This document shows, one piece after another, positions 1-14,500 of a stretch of DNA of 64,000 nucleotides. Origin of the DNA: Actinernus sp. WN-2022 (taxonomy: Eukaryota; Cnidaria; Anthozoa; Actiniaria; Actinernidae). The notes under the pieces were generated by a model. It saw only the letters and a list, made by a program, of their open reading frames with translations. It was not told the DNA's origin and did no database searches. Each line of letters begins with the position of its first letter. The stretch's first letter is position 1. A program made the position numbers and the translations under genes. The stretch is taken from NCBI GenBank assembly GCA_030867875.1, contig JAOWCC010000577.1, positions 151,148,344 to 151,212,343 on the forward strand, given 5' to 3'.

Positions 1-2452
1 ACCTAACCCTGAAATTCAAATAAATCTTACCCATTTTCAACCCCAAATCATTCATAGAACGAGTCTAAAAACACCTGAGCTAAATGGATAATTTTGCACA
101 ATTTGTAAGGACTTTTCGAGTGATCTTTCGAAGTGGTGGGGTATTCTGCAATCTAGCCAGTCGTCTGGAGACCGCTTAGACGTATAAACACGAGACGCAT
201 TGTACTTGGACGCACTTAGCCAGTCAGGGTTTATTGGAAAACGATTTATGAAAGGGGTAACCATTTCTCCACCATCACTTGTTCATCTGGGTTTCCTTCT
301 TGCCATGCGTTTTGGCTTATGGGCACATCACCCAAGACAAAAGAGTTTTCGCCAGTTCCATACCCTCGTCCATACCCTCATCCATATTCTCTAGAAGACA
401 TTCCTTTCATTCATTTTTTTTCTCTCAGTTCTTGTCGACTCTGGGAAAAAGACTTCCAAAACTGCAGTGATGGCTCCACCATTATCAGTGACATACCGTA
501 AACGATCATTCATTATTTTTTTGCGCCAGTCGTCCGGTAGTATCCAGTCTCTTCTGAGAATAGTACCCAGTTTCTTTTTAAGAAAATCGTGGTATTTTAT
601 GTGTCGCAGTCCAAACTTATGCATCCTGTTTTTATATCAGTCGCACTTAGCTCAGGTGTGGTCATCAGCATAAAATAAATTGCTGCATGCTGCTTAAACC
701 GGTTTAACAGGCTTGGCTCACCCAGAATCTTGGGTGAACCGTTGATGCATGCTCTTAGGCCTATATAAAAACAACATGAATACTGCAGAGCCTTCTTTTC
801 TTCTTTTCTTTTCTTCTTGCTTTTTGTGGGGAATCAAAGAAGGCAGTGCTTGCAGGGTAGTACAGCCCATGAGTACAGTTATGTACTATTTACAATATGA
901 GTGGCAATGTTGTATCGGCTATACAATGGCAAGCCGCTTTGGTGAGCCATTGTATATCCAATACAACATTGCCACGAATATTGTAATGTAGTTATGATAT
1001 GCACTACATAAAATTTGAAGTTGCTATTGATGTAGGATGCATTAGTTTCTCACAAAAACAAAGACAGTGTGTTTGCAATAAAAGAGCAGAACGTAACATG
1101 CAGAAAAACAGGTCCCACATGGAAGAGATGGTGTGTACATAATAAGAAAGCAGATGTACTTTGTCATTTCACCCATCCCAGGATGGGGGAAGTCAGTGAT
1201 CAGTCCTCATACTAATGCAAGCATGTTAGTATCCTGTATCATTCCATACAGGATTCTAGTTGACTTATAGTTAGTACTCTGTGTCATATGATACAGAATG
1301 CTTAAATAGGGCTTATTATAATTCTGTATCATTTGATACAGAATACTAATAGGCTAACTAGATTTACAGTGTATCCATGTGACCAAAATGCTGGGTCTGG
1401 ATTGGCTAGTACCCTTATGAATTATTAATGAATATTATAAATATTAATACAGTTGAACCCAACAATTAATATGGACCACAAAAAGTGTCCATTAAGTGAG
1501 GGTGTTTGTAAAGCAGGGTTTGATTTAGGTGTGGCACTGTATGCTACTAAGGGTTGGGTTAGGCTATAGGGGTTCACAGGTAAATGAGTTTTCACTCACT
1601 GAGGGCTAGGGTTCCCAGATAAACAACAAGTTCTCACTGGCCTAGGGCTAGGGAAAATAAACAAAGAGTTCTTACTGGACATTTACCTGATATAAGCAGA
1701 ACCTGGTTTTGCAGCCTGGGGTATTCTGCAAGTTATTAAAACCAGTTTAACAAAATTGAATCAGTTTAAAAAATCTAACCAGATTTAAAAAAATTGAACC
1801 AGTTTAAAGTTTAATTGAACCATACCATATAGGCAGAGTCGCATATAATGGCTTTCGTTATAACAGTTTGAAGATTTTATTGTATTCTTGACATAGTGCT
1901 TCATCCATAAAATTAAATGTCCGTTTCAAGAGATTGACAACACATATCAGATGTGAAATTTACGTGATTTTGATGGAAATGCCTGATTAAACATGACCAC
2001 CAAAATTAGGAATCCTGTTATCAGGGATGATTTTGATGTATGATGCATTTATACATTTGTACATGCTAGCATTATTAAGAGTAAAAAAATAAGATCAACA
2101 AGATGATCACTTTTTGGTCAAAAATCACTTGTCAATTTCATTATTTAAATCAGAAATCAACACACTCTACATTATTAGCAGTACAATGTAGCGCTTGTGG
2201 TGCTGAATTTAATAGTACCACATGTATACAAAACAATTTCAAAAGGTATTATTTTACATTTTATGTCATCCAGGCCCTTTTTGCCTGATGCAGCCCATAT
2301 ACATGTATATTGTAATAAAATTATCCTCCTCAGCTCACCATACATTACATTTTACATCATTGTATGACAGCCCTGTATTATGCACTTATTGATTAGAAAC
2401 ACTCTTTTAAATTAATATTCAACCATAATTATATTAAATGTTATCATTCCAG
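1..2452. other. Upstream intron or flank of PIF1, repeat fragments
   Basis: No exon of PIF1 (in particular no Walker A GTGKS) was found in any frame here. Bases 1-105 match 51125-51235 in the same orientation (shared CATTCATAGAACGAGTCTAA). Bases 697-860 are an inverted copy of 5931-6050 (both carry GAGCCTTCTTTTCTTCT and CCAGAATCTTGGGTG). At 1228-1345 a short motif around GTATCATNTGATACAGAAT recurs. Confidence 0.5.
893..983. repeat. Short hairpin, 38-base arms
   Basis: CAATATGAGTGGCAATGTTG in the left arm pairs with CAACATTGCCACGAATATTG in the right arm, and the inner parts TATACAATGGC and GCCATTGTATA also pair, around a loop of about 15 bases. Only a few internal mismatches (CGGC against TTGGA) interrupt the stem. 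It could be a small MITE or a pre-miRNA-like hairpin. Confidence 0.6.
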
Positions 2453-2577
2453 ACAGGAGTTGCTGCTGTTCAAGCTGGAGGTGTGACAGTACATTCATTT
2501 GCTGGTATTGGTCTTGGTAATGGTACAAAGGAAACCCTCTATAACATCGTTAGGAAAGGACAGAAGGCAAAAAACTG
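2453..2577 (+). CDS. PIF1: PIF1 exon with helicase motif Ia
   Basis: Starts after ATCATTCCAG with ACA GGA GTT and encodes [16 protein letters not shown] followed by AGIGLG, the PIF1 motif directly downstream of Walker A. It ends in TG before a GTATGG donor, and the split Trp codon is completed by the next exon. This is the first exon of the gene visible in the window. Confidence 0.93.
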
Positions 2578-5500
2578 GTATGGAAAGAAAATGATAATTA
2601 ATACGAGATTTTCAGTATTTTACTGAAAAGTCTCGTTCAAGAATAAAAAAAACATTTAAAAGTGATGTACAAATGTTTTAAGTTATGATTGAATGTTCTT
2701 TTTTGAAACATTGCAAATGTAGTGAATAAGTACATGTACATTAGCAACTTTTAATACTGGTCTTACACCAGGGGTTTCATTAAATTTTAGAGTAGATGTT
2801 GCAGTTAATTTTTGTTTTCAGTTAATTTTTTTTCTAACTTTTTTTTCTAACTAGTTATCCTTATTACCAGGCGAACCCTAGCTTCAGGCCAGTGAAAACT
2901 TGTCATTTACCGGCTGTGAAACCTAAATTAGTGATTAGCCCTGAAACCCTAAATTACTGAGAACCCGTTGTTGATGGTTAGGGTTTTTTTTAAGTAGGTT
3001 TGGGCTTGTAGTTCACAGGATCATTGAAGAACTCATTATTCCCTGTTTATGTTTTTCTTTTCAGAATGGTTAGGGTTGGTTGTAGGGGTTGGTAAGGGTG
3101 TAATGTTATTATCTTAATACTCAGGGCAATAAGAAAAAAGAAAAAAGGAAGAAAAAAGAAGAAAAAGAAAAAGGAAGAAAATAGAAAAAAAAAAAAGAAA
3201 CTTGACAAGGTTAAAAAAAACAAGTTAAAAGTTATATATGCACTTTTGCACTCAACCATTTATTGCCTTTCAAATGTTCTTTTTAGGACACTTTTTATTA
3301 CATACATGTAGCAGACAAAAATGGCCAATTATGTACATTCATAAAAAAGTTATTTAAATAACGACATTCAAATTGTCCAATTTTGTAGTTCTTCTAATAA
3401 TTTTTTTTTTGGGGGGGGGGGGGGCGTCAATCACTACAGAAATCATAATCACAGGACATAAATTTATGCCCTTTGATGAACTACATGTACACAGTCTACA
3501 GAAATCATAATCACAGGACATAAATGTATGCCCTTTGAGGAATTACACAGTCACAGAAATCATAATCACAGGACATAAATTTATGCCCTTTGAGGAATTA
3601 CACAGTCTACAGAAATCATAATCACAGGACATAAATTTATGCCCTTTCAATTGATGAACTACACAGTCTACAGAAATCATAATCACAGGACATAAATTTA
3701 TGCCCTTTGAGGAATTACAGTCACAGAAATCATAATCACAGGACATAAATTTATGCCCTTTGAGGAACTACACAGTCTACAGAAATCATAATCACAGGAC
3801 ATAAATATATGCCCTTTCAATTGATGAACTACACAGTCTACAGAAATCATAATCACAGGACATAAATTTATGCCCTTTGAGGAATTACACAGTCTCAGAA
3901 ATCATAATCACAGGACATAAATTTATGCCCTTTGAGGAACTACACAGTCTACAGAAATCATAATCACAGGACATAAATGTATGCTCTTTAATGAACTACA
4001 CAGTCTACAGAAATCATAATCACAGGACATAAATGTATGCCCTTTGAGGAATTACACAGTCACAGAAATCATAATCACAGGACATAAATTTATGCCCTTT
4101 GATGAACTACACAGTCTACAGAAATCATAATCACAGGACATAAATTTATGCCCTTTGATGAACTACACAGTCTACAGAAATCATAATCACAGGACATAAA
4201 TTTATGCCCTTTGAGGAACTTATACACAGTCTACAAAAATCATAATCACAAGGTCAGAGGTTTTGAAGGGAGTTTTGAAGTAGTGTAACATAATAGGCTG
4301 CCCTCGGTTTTAAGTGCCAGATGAAAGGAAACTTGCCGTCCGAGGAACACACAAATATCCCATGCAGCTTGGAAATATCTAGTTTGTGCCATATCCGAAA
4401 TCAACTCCGATCAACTGTTCTTCTAGCAAACTAATCTCGATTTCAAACTGCCACATTTTGTAAACAAGAGCCAAGCTCGGGCCATCTTCAGCTTAGCTCA
4501 ATGTTTTCCCATTTCAAATATTTGGGGAATATTATTGTTTGTTGGAAGCTATAAATATTTTGCGCAGCCTTTGGCCTATTGTCGTTGTTTACATTACAGT
4601 GTTTACCAGGATTAGTATGTTGTAAATATCTTTAGGAGCCTATCTTTATTTGGTTTGTAAAGAAACGAGATACTAAAAACCAAGTAAATAAAAAAAATCT
4701 ACAACAATAGCAAGTATAAAACTCAACTGTGCTTCGAAGACCGGTTGCAACGCCGCCTCTCTTGTCATTCCATGAAAAAATACCTGAATCATTTCTTGCT
4801 AGATTAGATTATGAATGCGGAGAGTTCGGGTCGATGCTTCCCTTCATTAAGGCACTCGTAAGACATCGGTAGAAAATCGAGATCACTTCGCACGTTACGA
4901 GTAAGGAAATTGTGTGGGCCAATTGAAATGACCATGCGACTACATAATATTTCCTGCTGCTTCGTCCCCAGTTTTTCTCGGCTTTGGTCACGAAAACGAG
5001 GTATCTTTAAAAAAATCAAGAAAATTTAATAGGCGGCGTGAACAAAAAAACTCCGTGAAATTTGTGACTTCCAAAATCGCGAAAATAATGTGTCGCAAAA
5101 TATCCCCCTTTCAAAATCACTCACTTTCTAGCAAAATTTTCCTCTTCGTATGTGTTCTCATGATAGCCACTAACCTGCGAACAGCATCCCCTACTTGCTT
5201 ATAAACTTGAGAGAGAACGGCGATTTCATCGTTTGTAGGGTCTGCGACTCAGAGCCCAAAACCGTGTCCGAGACGTCACTTCCAAATTTTTGGTAATTAG
5301 CTATTTATGCATGACGAAGTCAAAACAAGATGGCGATCAAAATGAGATTTCGAAGTGTAAAGTCTGTCGCAGAGGAAATTTCTCTCAAATTTGGAATCCC
5401 ATCTCTCAAATGTGAACAGCTTAATGTTTTATGTAACTGTGAGCCTTCCAACAGGCTCAGGATGGTCACATATATTTTCTGTATTTGGACTAGATTGTTG

Positions 5501-8500
5501 GGGTCTGCTAGTAGCACTATCATATAATTATAGTAAATAAGTACAGTGTTTCACATCAATCTCTTGGTGGCACAGTGGTTAAGGCTTGGACCAACAGATC
5601 TGGTATGGTATAAATTTAATATGGTAATTAGTATAGTTGATTAAAGCAATGTTGCACTGCATGTGTGGAGTGTAGGGAGAGGGGTAGGGGAAGGAAGTGA
5701 TAAGGGAGGAGAGAGGTAGGAAAGAGGGGGGGGGGGGGAGAGGAGAGGGTAAATTTATTTTTAGCACCCCTAAAAATACCTAGCTAAAAAATTAACTAGT
5801 TAGAAATAAAATAACTGAAAACAAAAATTAACTGCAACATAGACAGCCAAAACTTGTAAGTAGTTGGTCGTACAGCTTGATATTATAACTACAACTCTAT
5901 TGAATGTACAGTATAAGACTTTTTAACCCATACCCTGCAAGCAGAGCCTTCTTCAACTCCAAGAAAAGCGAGAAGAAAAGAAGGCTCTGCAACACTCAGG
6001 TTGTTTCCACCCAAGATTCTGGGCTTGACAAGCCTGTTAAAACCAGTTTACCAGCAGGCTCTGTTAGGCTCTGCTAACAGGGTAACTATGGTGGCAGGTG
6101 ACAAAGTAACTGCTGGTAACTGGCTTCTAATGAAACTTCTGTTGCACTTAAGACTCCAATCTATGGGCAAGACAAACAATGTAAGAATAGAAGATTTCCT
6201 ACATGCATGTAGCTGGGAATAATGGATGTAATAATTTATCATGATAGTTAATTTTATGTGATATCACAAAATTGGATTTATTTTACCATTAAAGGGTCAA
6301 TTACTTGTACATTTGTACATGTATGATCTCTCCAATTTCATGTACCATACATGTACAGAGTTGTCATCAGGATTTGGGGGTAAGGTCATGCAGGCAAAGT
6401 TACATGTACTTGTACATGTAGAAGACAAATGGGAATTTTTTAGACACTCCGAAGGTGAGTGTGTTTATGTTATAACCCAGTAAGTGACATGATCTGTTGG
6501 AGAAACTTAATTGGGACTTGATATGATAGTGAAGGGAGTAGCTAGGGAAGCCCAGGCGAGGAGGGGGCAGTCTGATAGGAGAAGGGGGGTCAGTTCCTTG
6601 GGAAGGGGGCCATTGACCACTTGCCCTCCCATTTTACTATCTGATGACAACCCTGCCTATACTGTACATGTAGGTCCTACCTGTACTCAGACAAATGTGT
6701 TAATTTCATTTACAACCTTTTTAATGCATGAATTACATCATTGCATTAGTATTAATTCCTATTCTATGTAAACTACAGGAGGAAAGTCCGAGTTCTGATT
6801 GTTGATGAAGTATCCATGTTGGATGGGAAATTATTTGATAAGCTTGAATTCATTGGTAAGTCTTTCATTTGGTGGTCAGGACCTAATTATGTAATTAAAT
6901 TACCATTATTTGCATGTTTAATGTTTAATGTTTTATAATGTTTTTTAAAGTACTTCCGGTATGTAATTATTTTATTATTATATTTCTGTTAAATTTAGCT
7001 GAGATTTAAGCTTAATAAATATAAAATTATATAAGACTGGGCAAGAAAGACTTACCTTATTATATATGCATGTACATTACATATACATGTATATGTTTAT
7101 TATTTATATCTGAGTTTTGATAAAACATGTATTGGGGGGCTCTTTTAGATCTAGACATATATGTAGCTAAAAATCAGTTAAAACCCTTGAGAGGTCAAGG
7201 GTTAATTAATCCTTGGTGTTAATTTTACATGTGTTTGATGTATTTTCTCATGCACAATTATATCCAAAAGCACGAAAAATGAAGAACAACGAGGCTCCAT
7301 TTGGTGGAATTCAAATAATCTTGTGTGGGGATTTCTTCCAGCTTCCTCCAATCCAAAAAGTGGGGGAAACATCAATTAAGTAAGTTCTGATTTGACTAGT
7401 CTAAGAGTATAAATTGTGAAATTAAAAAAAAAGAATGTGCTCCCTTTTCATTAGTGCAAGCATTAAGTCCCTCTCTTTTTCTTTGTCACTGTCTGTGTTC
7501 TGTTGCTCATTGTAATTTTGTCTGAGTGAACTGTTGGCATGGTACATGTACTGTATGTACATGTGCTTGCACCATATATTCATTGTGTTTGCACTGTACA
7601 TGTAGATACAACAGGGTTCCCATGATCAGGGAAAATTCTGGGAAAAACAAAACAAATCAAGGTCAGGGAATTGTCAGGGAAATGCCAAATTTCAATGGAA
7701 AGTCATGGAATATTTGTTTCCATGCAGGCTTCACATATACTTATTCCTTTGGGATGTTTTTGGCCGTTCTGTTTGATGTTTCTGTCTCAAAATAACAATA
7801 TTGACTATTTGGAAATAATATGAGCATGCAGTCAATTCACACAGTGAAAAGTGCTTCTTGGTCAGTGAGAAGTTGGTAACACTGTATAATGTATAGTGTT
7901 TGCATGGTATGTACAGTGTTTACATGGTATGTAAAGTGTAATTGCATGTATATAGGATATAAATTAATGTACTCCTGTCACCCAAGGGAGATTTTTGGCT
8001 TACCTCTGGCAGCTTGGGCACATTTAAATTAATGGTATGATACCAATAAAAAGAAGAAGAAAAATAGAGACTGTTTGCAGTCTACCATTTCATAATCTCA
8101 AAAAGTAAATGGTTGGACCTTAATTCACATCTTCTTGGATAAGAATGCAAAACCATAGGACTATAAATTTAAGCAAACCAGAGGGCAATGTGGAAGCTAG
8201 AGTGCTGAATTATTCCAATATCAGACAGTAAAACCATTTTTCTTGCATGCATACTGCCTGCAGTGCTATTAACATATTTGACCACATATAAGCTTCAGTG
8301 GGTTTTTCTGATTTAATTTTTACAAAGAGTTATATTTTTATCCTAAAGTCCAGGTGTGGCTTATAAGTGCTGGTAGGCTTTTTCAGCATTGATCTTTAGG
8401 TTTGAGTATAACTTTAGTTGGAAGCTTCATCCCATCAGCATGACTGTAAAACTACGTTATTGTGAACTTCAAGCTGCACTGTACTACAGTATGTACACCA

Positions 8501-11500
8501 CACGTCTTTATCAGGACAGAACTGAGTATGCTGTGCTTTATGCTATATTACGTGTTCTCCCTGCAGACAGTTAAATAAATGTTTAGGAAAAGTGCTTCAA
8601 ATCAAAAAGGACTCTAATACATGCATATACCCTTCAGAGCCTTTGTGTTCAATTTAAGCATTAGGCCAAACAAAATAAATGTTGCTTTTCCAGTAATGAG
8701 GTGAAACAAATCCAGGTAGGTAATTCAATTTTTGTTCATTTTTTTTTTTGCAATTATTTTTGCGAGTTAACCCTGTGTTTACATTGTTGGCATGTTCATG
8801 CGTTTACCCTGAAGACACACTGTAGCGAGAAATCATTGTTGATGTACTTATCAATGTTTTAATGCTTTATATTTTTATGTTTATTTTATCTCTTTGTCTT
8901 GGAAAAAAATAATAGCAATAAAAAGTTCACATGAAAACATTTAGGTTGGTTGGTTTACTGGAAATACAACAAATTTATTTTGTTTGGACCTTATTTATTT
9001 TGTTTCACACCTTGTCAGAGTTTACAGGTATACTACAGGTATACCTGTAAACTCTGACAAGGTGTGAAATTGACACGTTCATTGACGTTTATATGCTTAC
9101 TCTGTAGATTAACTAGTATAATTAAACTGCATTCAGTCTGTGTTTTTGTGTTAAGTATTAAATGATAAACATACTTCGAAGTTGTAGTGTAACCGTAAAA
9201 TATTTCTTTAATTTGCTTAAGTTGAGGTACAGTCTATACTGTAAGTGGTACATTTCCTTAAAGTTTTAAAATTGATTCCAAGGTTTAAAGTGTATATAAG
9301 ATCATTTTTTTTTATCATTATAGTATCAATTCTGTATCAAGTGAATAGTTGAATGTAGAATATTTCTTGATTTTAGTGTTGTGTATATGAGTTAAGGTTA
9401 CCGGATACCTTCAGGGTGCGTTTCCAGTCTAAATTATGTAGCGCCTCGAGGAAACATCGTAGATAAATCATCTATGTATAATTTTAAAGCTTATAAAATT
9501 GGCTACAAGAATACATAAAAAGTTTTGAGTTCTTTGAAAATCTCGAATTTTCCGCGATCCCGTTTCTCCGATCTAGTGAGATGGCTTTCAGAAGCTCTGT
9601 TTGTTTTGTCGCATTTCAGAGGAATCGTATTACAAAAAGGGTGTCAGGGAATTTCAAAATTCAAAATTTAGTTCAAAAGTTATCATGCTCTTTGTGAAAA
9701 GGCGAAAACATAGTCCAAGTAGATATGTGAGAAACGCGGTCAAGAGCTTTTTTTTTTAGAATTTCCCAATTCCCCGACACTCTTTTGCAGCTGCAATATC
9801 AATTGACATTTTGTGAGAATTTCACACAAATCGAATAAATTCCTCTTGATTGGGAGCTTTTTTAAAACTCTATTTTGGTTGAAAATCGAAAGCGTAGAAA
9901 ATAGCACTTCAAAAAAATTAGCCATCTGTCGTGCATGGATCTGAAGCCCTGCCTCTCCAACAATTGGCGAGCTCTTGGCCAATTGATTACTCATTACAGT
10001 TCAACTATCTGTCAAGATTTCCCGCCAATGTTGATTTCTGTTCAAAGCTATACGCGCCGCATTGAGAAAATGTTAATCTAGTTCTCTTGTGTGACTTGAA
10101 AAATGGGAAAGACTAAAAGACCTTGAGAGACAAAGCCAAGATGAACACCTAGAGACGCCTTGAATGCCAGCGTAGTTGGTAGAGGAGACAGCGATTTGCA
10201 GGCGTCTGAAACAGCACGGCAATAGCGAGATTGTTTCAAGCGATTTAGAGTCACCGTCAGACTTTACGTTTTCATCTACATTTTGTACATGTAAGCTTTC
10301 TTGGCCCGGGTTTCTTGGAAACCAATATTCTCTCGGCTGGCTCCTATCAATTCTTCTTTTATTATGTTCAGATGTAGACCACTCGGCACTCTGTCTGAAA
10401 GTGAAAATACGAACCCTTGTCGGGTTTTGCGAGTCTTCTATTTATCTATTTGGCTCATAGTCGTATGCATTGTTTGGCCTTGTTTTTCTTTTCTTTTTTC
10501 TTTGTTTTCCAAGCTAAGGGCATCCTGCTTGCTTTTTGGAAGACGTAAGGCCAACAACCGATGGAATTATGGAATCGTGTGTGGAAAAACTTTTCTCAAT
10601 AAACGTAAACATGAATTTAATATACGCTACCTTTCCCCACACCGTCGTTATGGGTGAGTGAGCACTTGTCATGTGTTAATTGATATGCTGTCAATCAAAC
10701 ATAACCTTTTACTTCCGGTTAAAAACTTCCTTTTGTTATTTCTCCTTCAATATTAATTTTTTTAAACGGAATTTTTGGTACATGTATATGAGACACTACT
10801 ACTAAAACTACATTTCTGTGGGGCAAAAAAAAATCCCATCTTTTTCGTTTCGAAGGTATCCGGTAACCTTAAGAGTTTTCTATTTCCAATATGCTAATGA
10901 TGTGACGTAAATTGGATATAAATTCGGGAATTTACTTTCATTTCTTTTTCCTTGTGAATGAAACAGTTTTCTGATTTAGTCAAACTATTTGGTAAAAATT
11001 AATAAGCTTTGAATATAACACACTTAAGATGTTTACAAAAGGTCATTTATATCTCTACCAGTATGTTTTGTATAAAATAAATGAAGACTGAATTTACGTC
11101 ACCGGCTTGAATATAATTATTATAAATATATAAACCTCTGACAGTAACTCATAGACGTAACACTCAAATCGAGAAATATTCTTCTATTCAACTGTTTTAA
11201 AATACATGTACTTGATACAGAGTCAATATTAATGATAAAAAAATTGACCTGATAATTATACACTTTAACAGGTTGTCAGCCTAAAAGTGAGGCTGCAACG
11301 TCTATGTGGGGAGTGGCTTATATGTGGTTAAATGTGGTACCTCTGCCCCAAAACAATTACCACTCACTTGTTGTACATGTACCTTTTGCCATCATTGTTG
11401 GTATTAAACAGACCTGTGAATTGGGGCACACAATAATTTATTATTATTATGCAATCTGCCTTGTTTTAGTTACTGTTTCCAAAGTGCTGCATGGAATAAA

Positions 11501-14500
11501 TGTCTCCATCATGTGTTGGAGCTTACTCAGATTTATAGACAGTCAGACCCAAAGCTTATCAAGTAAGTCGACTGACTAATAATAATTTATGATGTTGCAC
11601 AGATGAATATGTAAAAGGATGAAACAAAACTATGGCAAAAACATCAAAATAATTAGCAAAATACTACTAAGTCATGTGGTGGATGTACAGTATCTTATTT
11701 ATTCTATAACATTTACTGTGTACAGTATACATTTAAATAACTTTATAGAGTTAAAAAAAAGTGTTCCAAGAAGGTGAATGTTGGTATATTTATTTGTTGA
11801 TCAATGGCTGTGAACACTGTTAGTCATGCTACCTACTGTACCTATCAACATTCCTACCTTCCTACCTACCTACAATGTACCTTCCTTCCTACCTACATGT
11901 ACTATCTTACATTTTTTTTGTTTACATTTTATTATTGTTCATTTGGAAAATACAATTATGTACATGATAAACTGGCCCTCAGGTAGCATATAACTAATCT
12001 AGGTGGGCCATAATAATATTATAGTCTATAAAATGAACAAATTACACATAGGTATGATAACCTAACGAAGAGAGAGAGATGCAGACAGTAGATACATACT
12101 TTAGCATATTGCATATAATTATTATGAATACTGCATATGTTTCTACCTTCCTTCCTACCTACATGTAACTTTCTACTTCCTTAACTCTTTGTCATCCGAT
12201 CGTGTGTGAGCTCAATTGGTGAAATCCTGAGTGCTAACTCAACCCTCCCCCTCAGTTCAAGTTTGGCTAGCCCGGGGTAGTTAAATACTGCTGACTTTTT
12301 AAGCAGAGGGCTCAAACTTTCTCCCCAATGCCATTCGGGTGAATTCTACGAACTGGTCGGCGGTAGGTATTGCAACTTCTGTAGGGTTTCCAATGAAATG
12401 TGCTCTAATTTTGGAGAAAAATGCCACTGTGATCAGAGAGCTTGAGGACATCATTAAGTCTGAGGACGGCTGAAAATTACTTGGTTTGCTTTTAGTAGGC
12501 CTTGTGAGGGGATTTCACTGGGTTTTTCCGTTGTGTTTGTGCTTTCAGACACAGGAAAAAATTCTTCAATGAAATCCTTGAAATCCTGCAGTTGGCAGTC
12601 TTTTACCCCTGCTCAACCTACTGTATTAGGATGTATTTTTGTCACTTTAAAGCAACGGCTTGAGTCCAAATCACCGCTCTTGGCTGTAGGGGTAAAAGAC
12701 TTATAAAAAAAAACCTACCGGAGTCCCAGAGGGGGGGACCCATTGTGGAATTTTTGTCCATTACCCAGCATGCAATCGGAGGTGGGAGCAGGAAAATGTG
12801 GTGGAGTGAAATGCAGTGCAAACATTGGCGTGGTTCACCGTCGCTTGGTGTGTTTTGTGAAAACAAACCTGCTGGTTGGAAAGATTAAACAAGGTACTGT
12901 AACGACTGAGTAGTTATTTTGTGTTTGCTCTTGATTTCAAGTGTGAATGGTAAGGTTTTTTTGAGCCGATTTTCAGCTCCTCGAAATTCGTGAAAATCGA
13001 AGAAACGAAACAATCGCCATTGAAACAAATAGGCTTTTCCCTATAGTGAAAGAGTTGAGCAATCCCTGTTATAGCTAGCTCTGACTTTGAAGCCATACAT
13101 CCCTTTGCATAATGTCGCAACATCGTCTTTCCAGCATGTCTAGACGTGATGCAATATTTTTTCTAGTAACGGACTCATGTGTCCTATTTACAGGCTCGGA
13201 CGGTAAAGAGTTAATCCTCTCTTCCTACATACATTCCTATCTTGATACATTCCTACATGTACCTACCTTCCTAACCTTCCTACCTAACCTACCTTCCTAT
13301 CTTCCACCTATGGTCCTAAATGGTTATATACCCCCTCAATGAAGAGGATTCATTAATCAGGTTCAACACAAAGTTACTCTATGGTCCATTAATTTACTAC
13401 ATTACGTTACATTACATTACGTGTAAGCCTGGTTTACACTAGGCTTACCTTAAGAACATTAAGCACATGCTGTTAATTGCATTAACTGTGCTAATTTAAT
13501 TTGCAAATATTTGCAAACTGATATCATTAACTATCACCAGGCTTCTAAACGAGGTGCGATACCAGAAAGTATCAGAAGAATCACTTCAACTTTTGGAATA
13601 CTTGAAGAGACCTTTACCCACTGGGGATATAGATCCTACAAAGGTATGTGTAACTAATATACAAAGGCTGTACACAAAGTACAAGACTTTCAATTAAGGC
13701 AGTTCGAAGATTGTATAAATGTTTAATAATTTAGCAAAAACAAGTACCAAGTTTTACATGTGGCTGTAATGTTTCATGTTTGGGTAAATAGAGGAGATTA
13801 CATGGCTGCACGGAGATACATATTTTATCTTCAAGTGTTGATGAAATATCTTACGAGTGCATGAGCACAGCGAACATCAATATATAATTTGTATCTCCAA
13901 GTGGCTATGTAAATGTTCTGTTTAATATATATTATTGATGAAATACCGCAATTGAGTTTCAATCACTTACTAAAAAGGCTACAAACCTTTGAAAGTGGGC
14001 CATATTTTCAAAAGTGATATCTTCATGTGTGAAGATGTCACTTTTTAGAAAAAAATATACACCGGTATTTCATCGATAATTATATATTAACGTAATTTAT
14101 GTCTTACAAATAATCCACCAATGAAATGTATGTATTAGGGTCACATGCTAGCCCATAATTTTTCCATATAGGACAGCTTCAAATGGGATAGCTACCAAAT
14201 GTAATGATGTTGTTGACTAAATATTTAAAGAGCATGTGTGGAGTTTAATTATGTCACGTTTATGGTTTTAAGTATTCTACTGATGGAAAAAGTGGGTTTA
14301 AGAATTGAAGAGAAGCTGACCTTTATTGAGCCATAGAATGGGTAGGGTACAGGGTTAACAGGCATTGTGCCATAACCCGGTGTGCCAAGGGACAGTCCAA
14401 TGTTCCCTCATCAGCATGCAAATTGCCCTTCTTATGTTCTCTCTTGCAATTGAAGGGTTCCGTGCAATAATGACATAAGGGACTTTGATCAAATGTGAAC

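Noticed and set aside
3543..3746. Repetitive protein [12 protein letters not shown] on the minus strand
   Set aside because: It is a translation of the minisatellite; other units break the frame.
3425..4260. CRISPR array
   Set aside because: Units are contiguous, with no unique spacers, in a eukaryotic intron.
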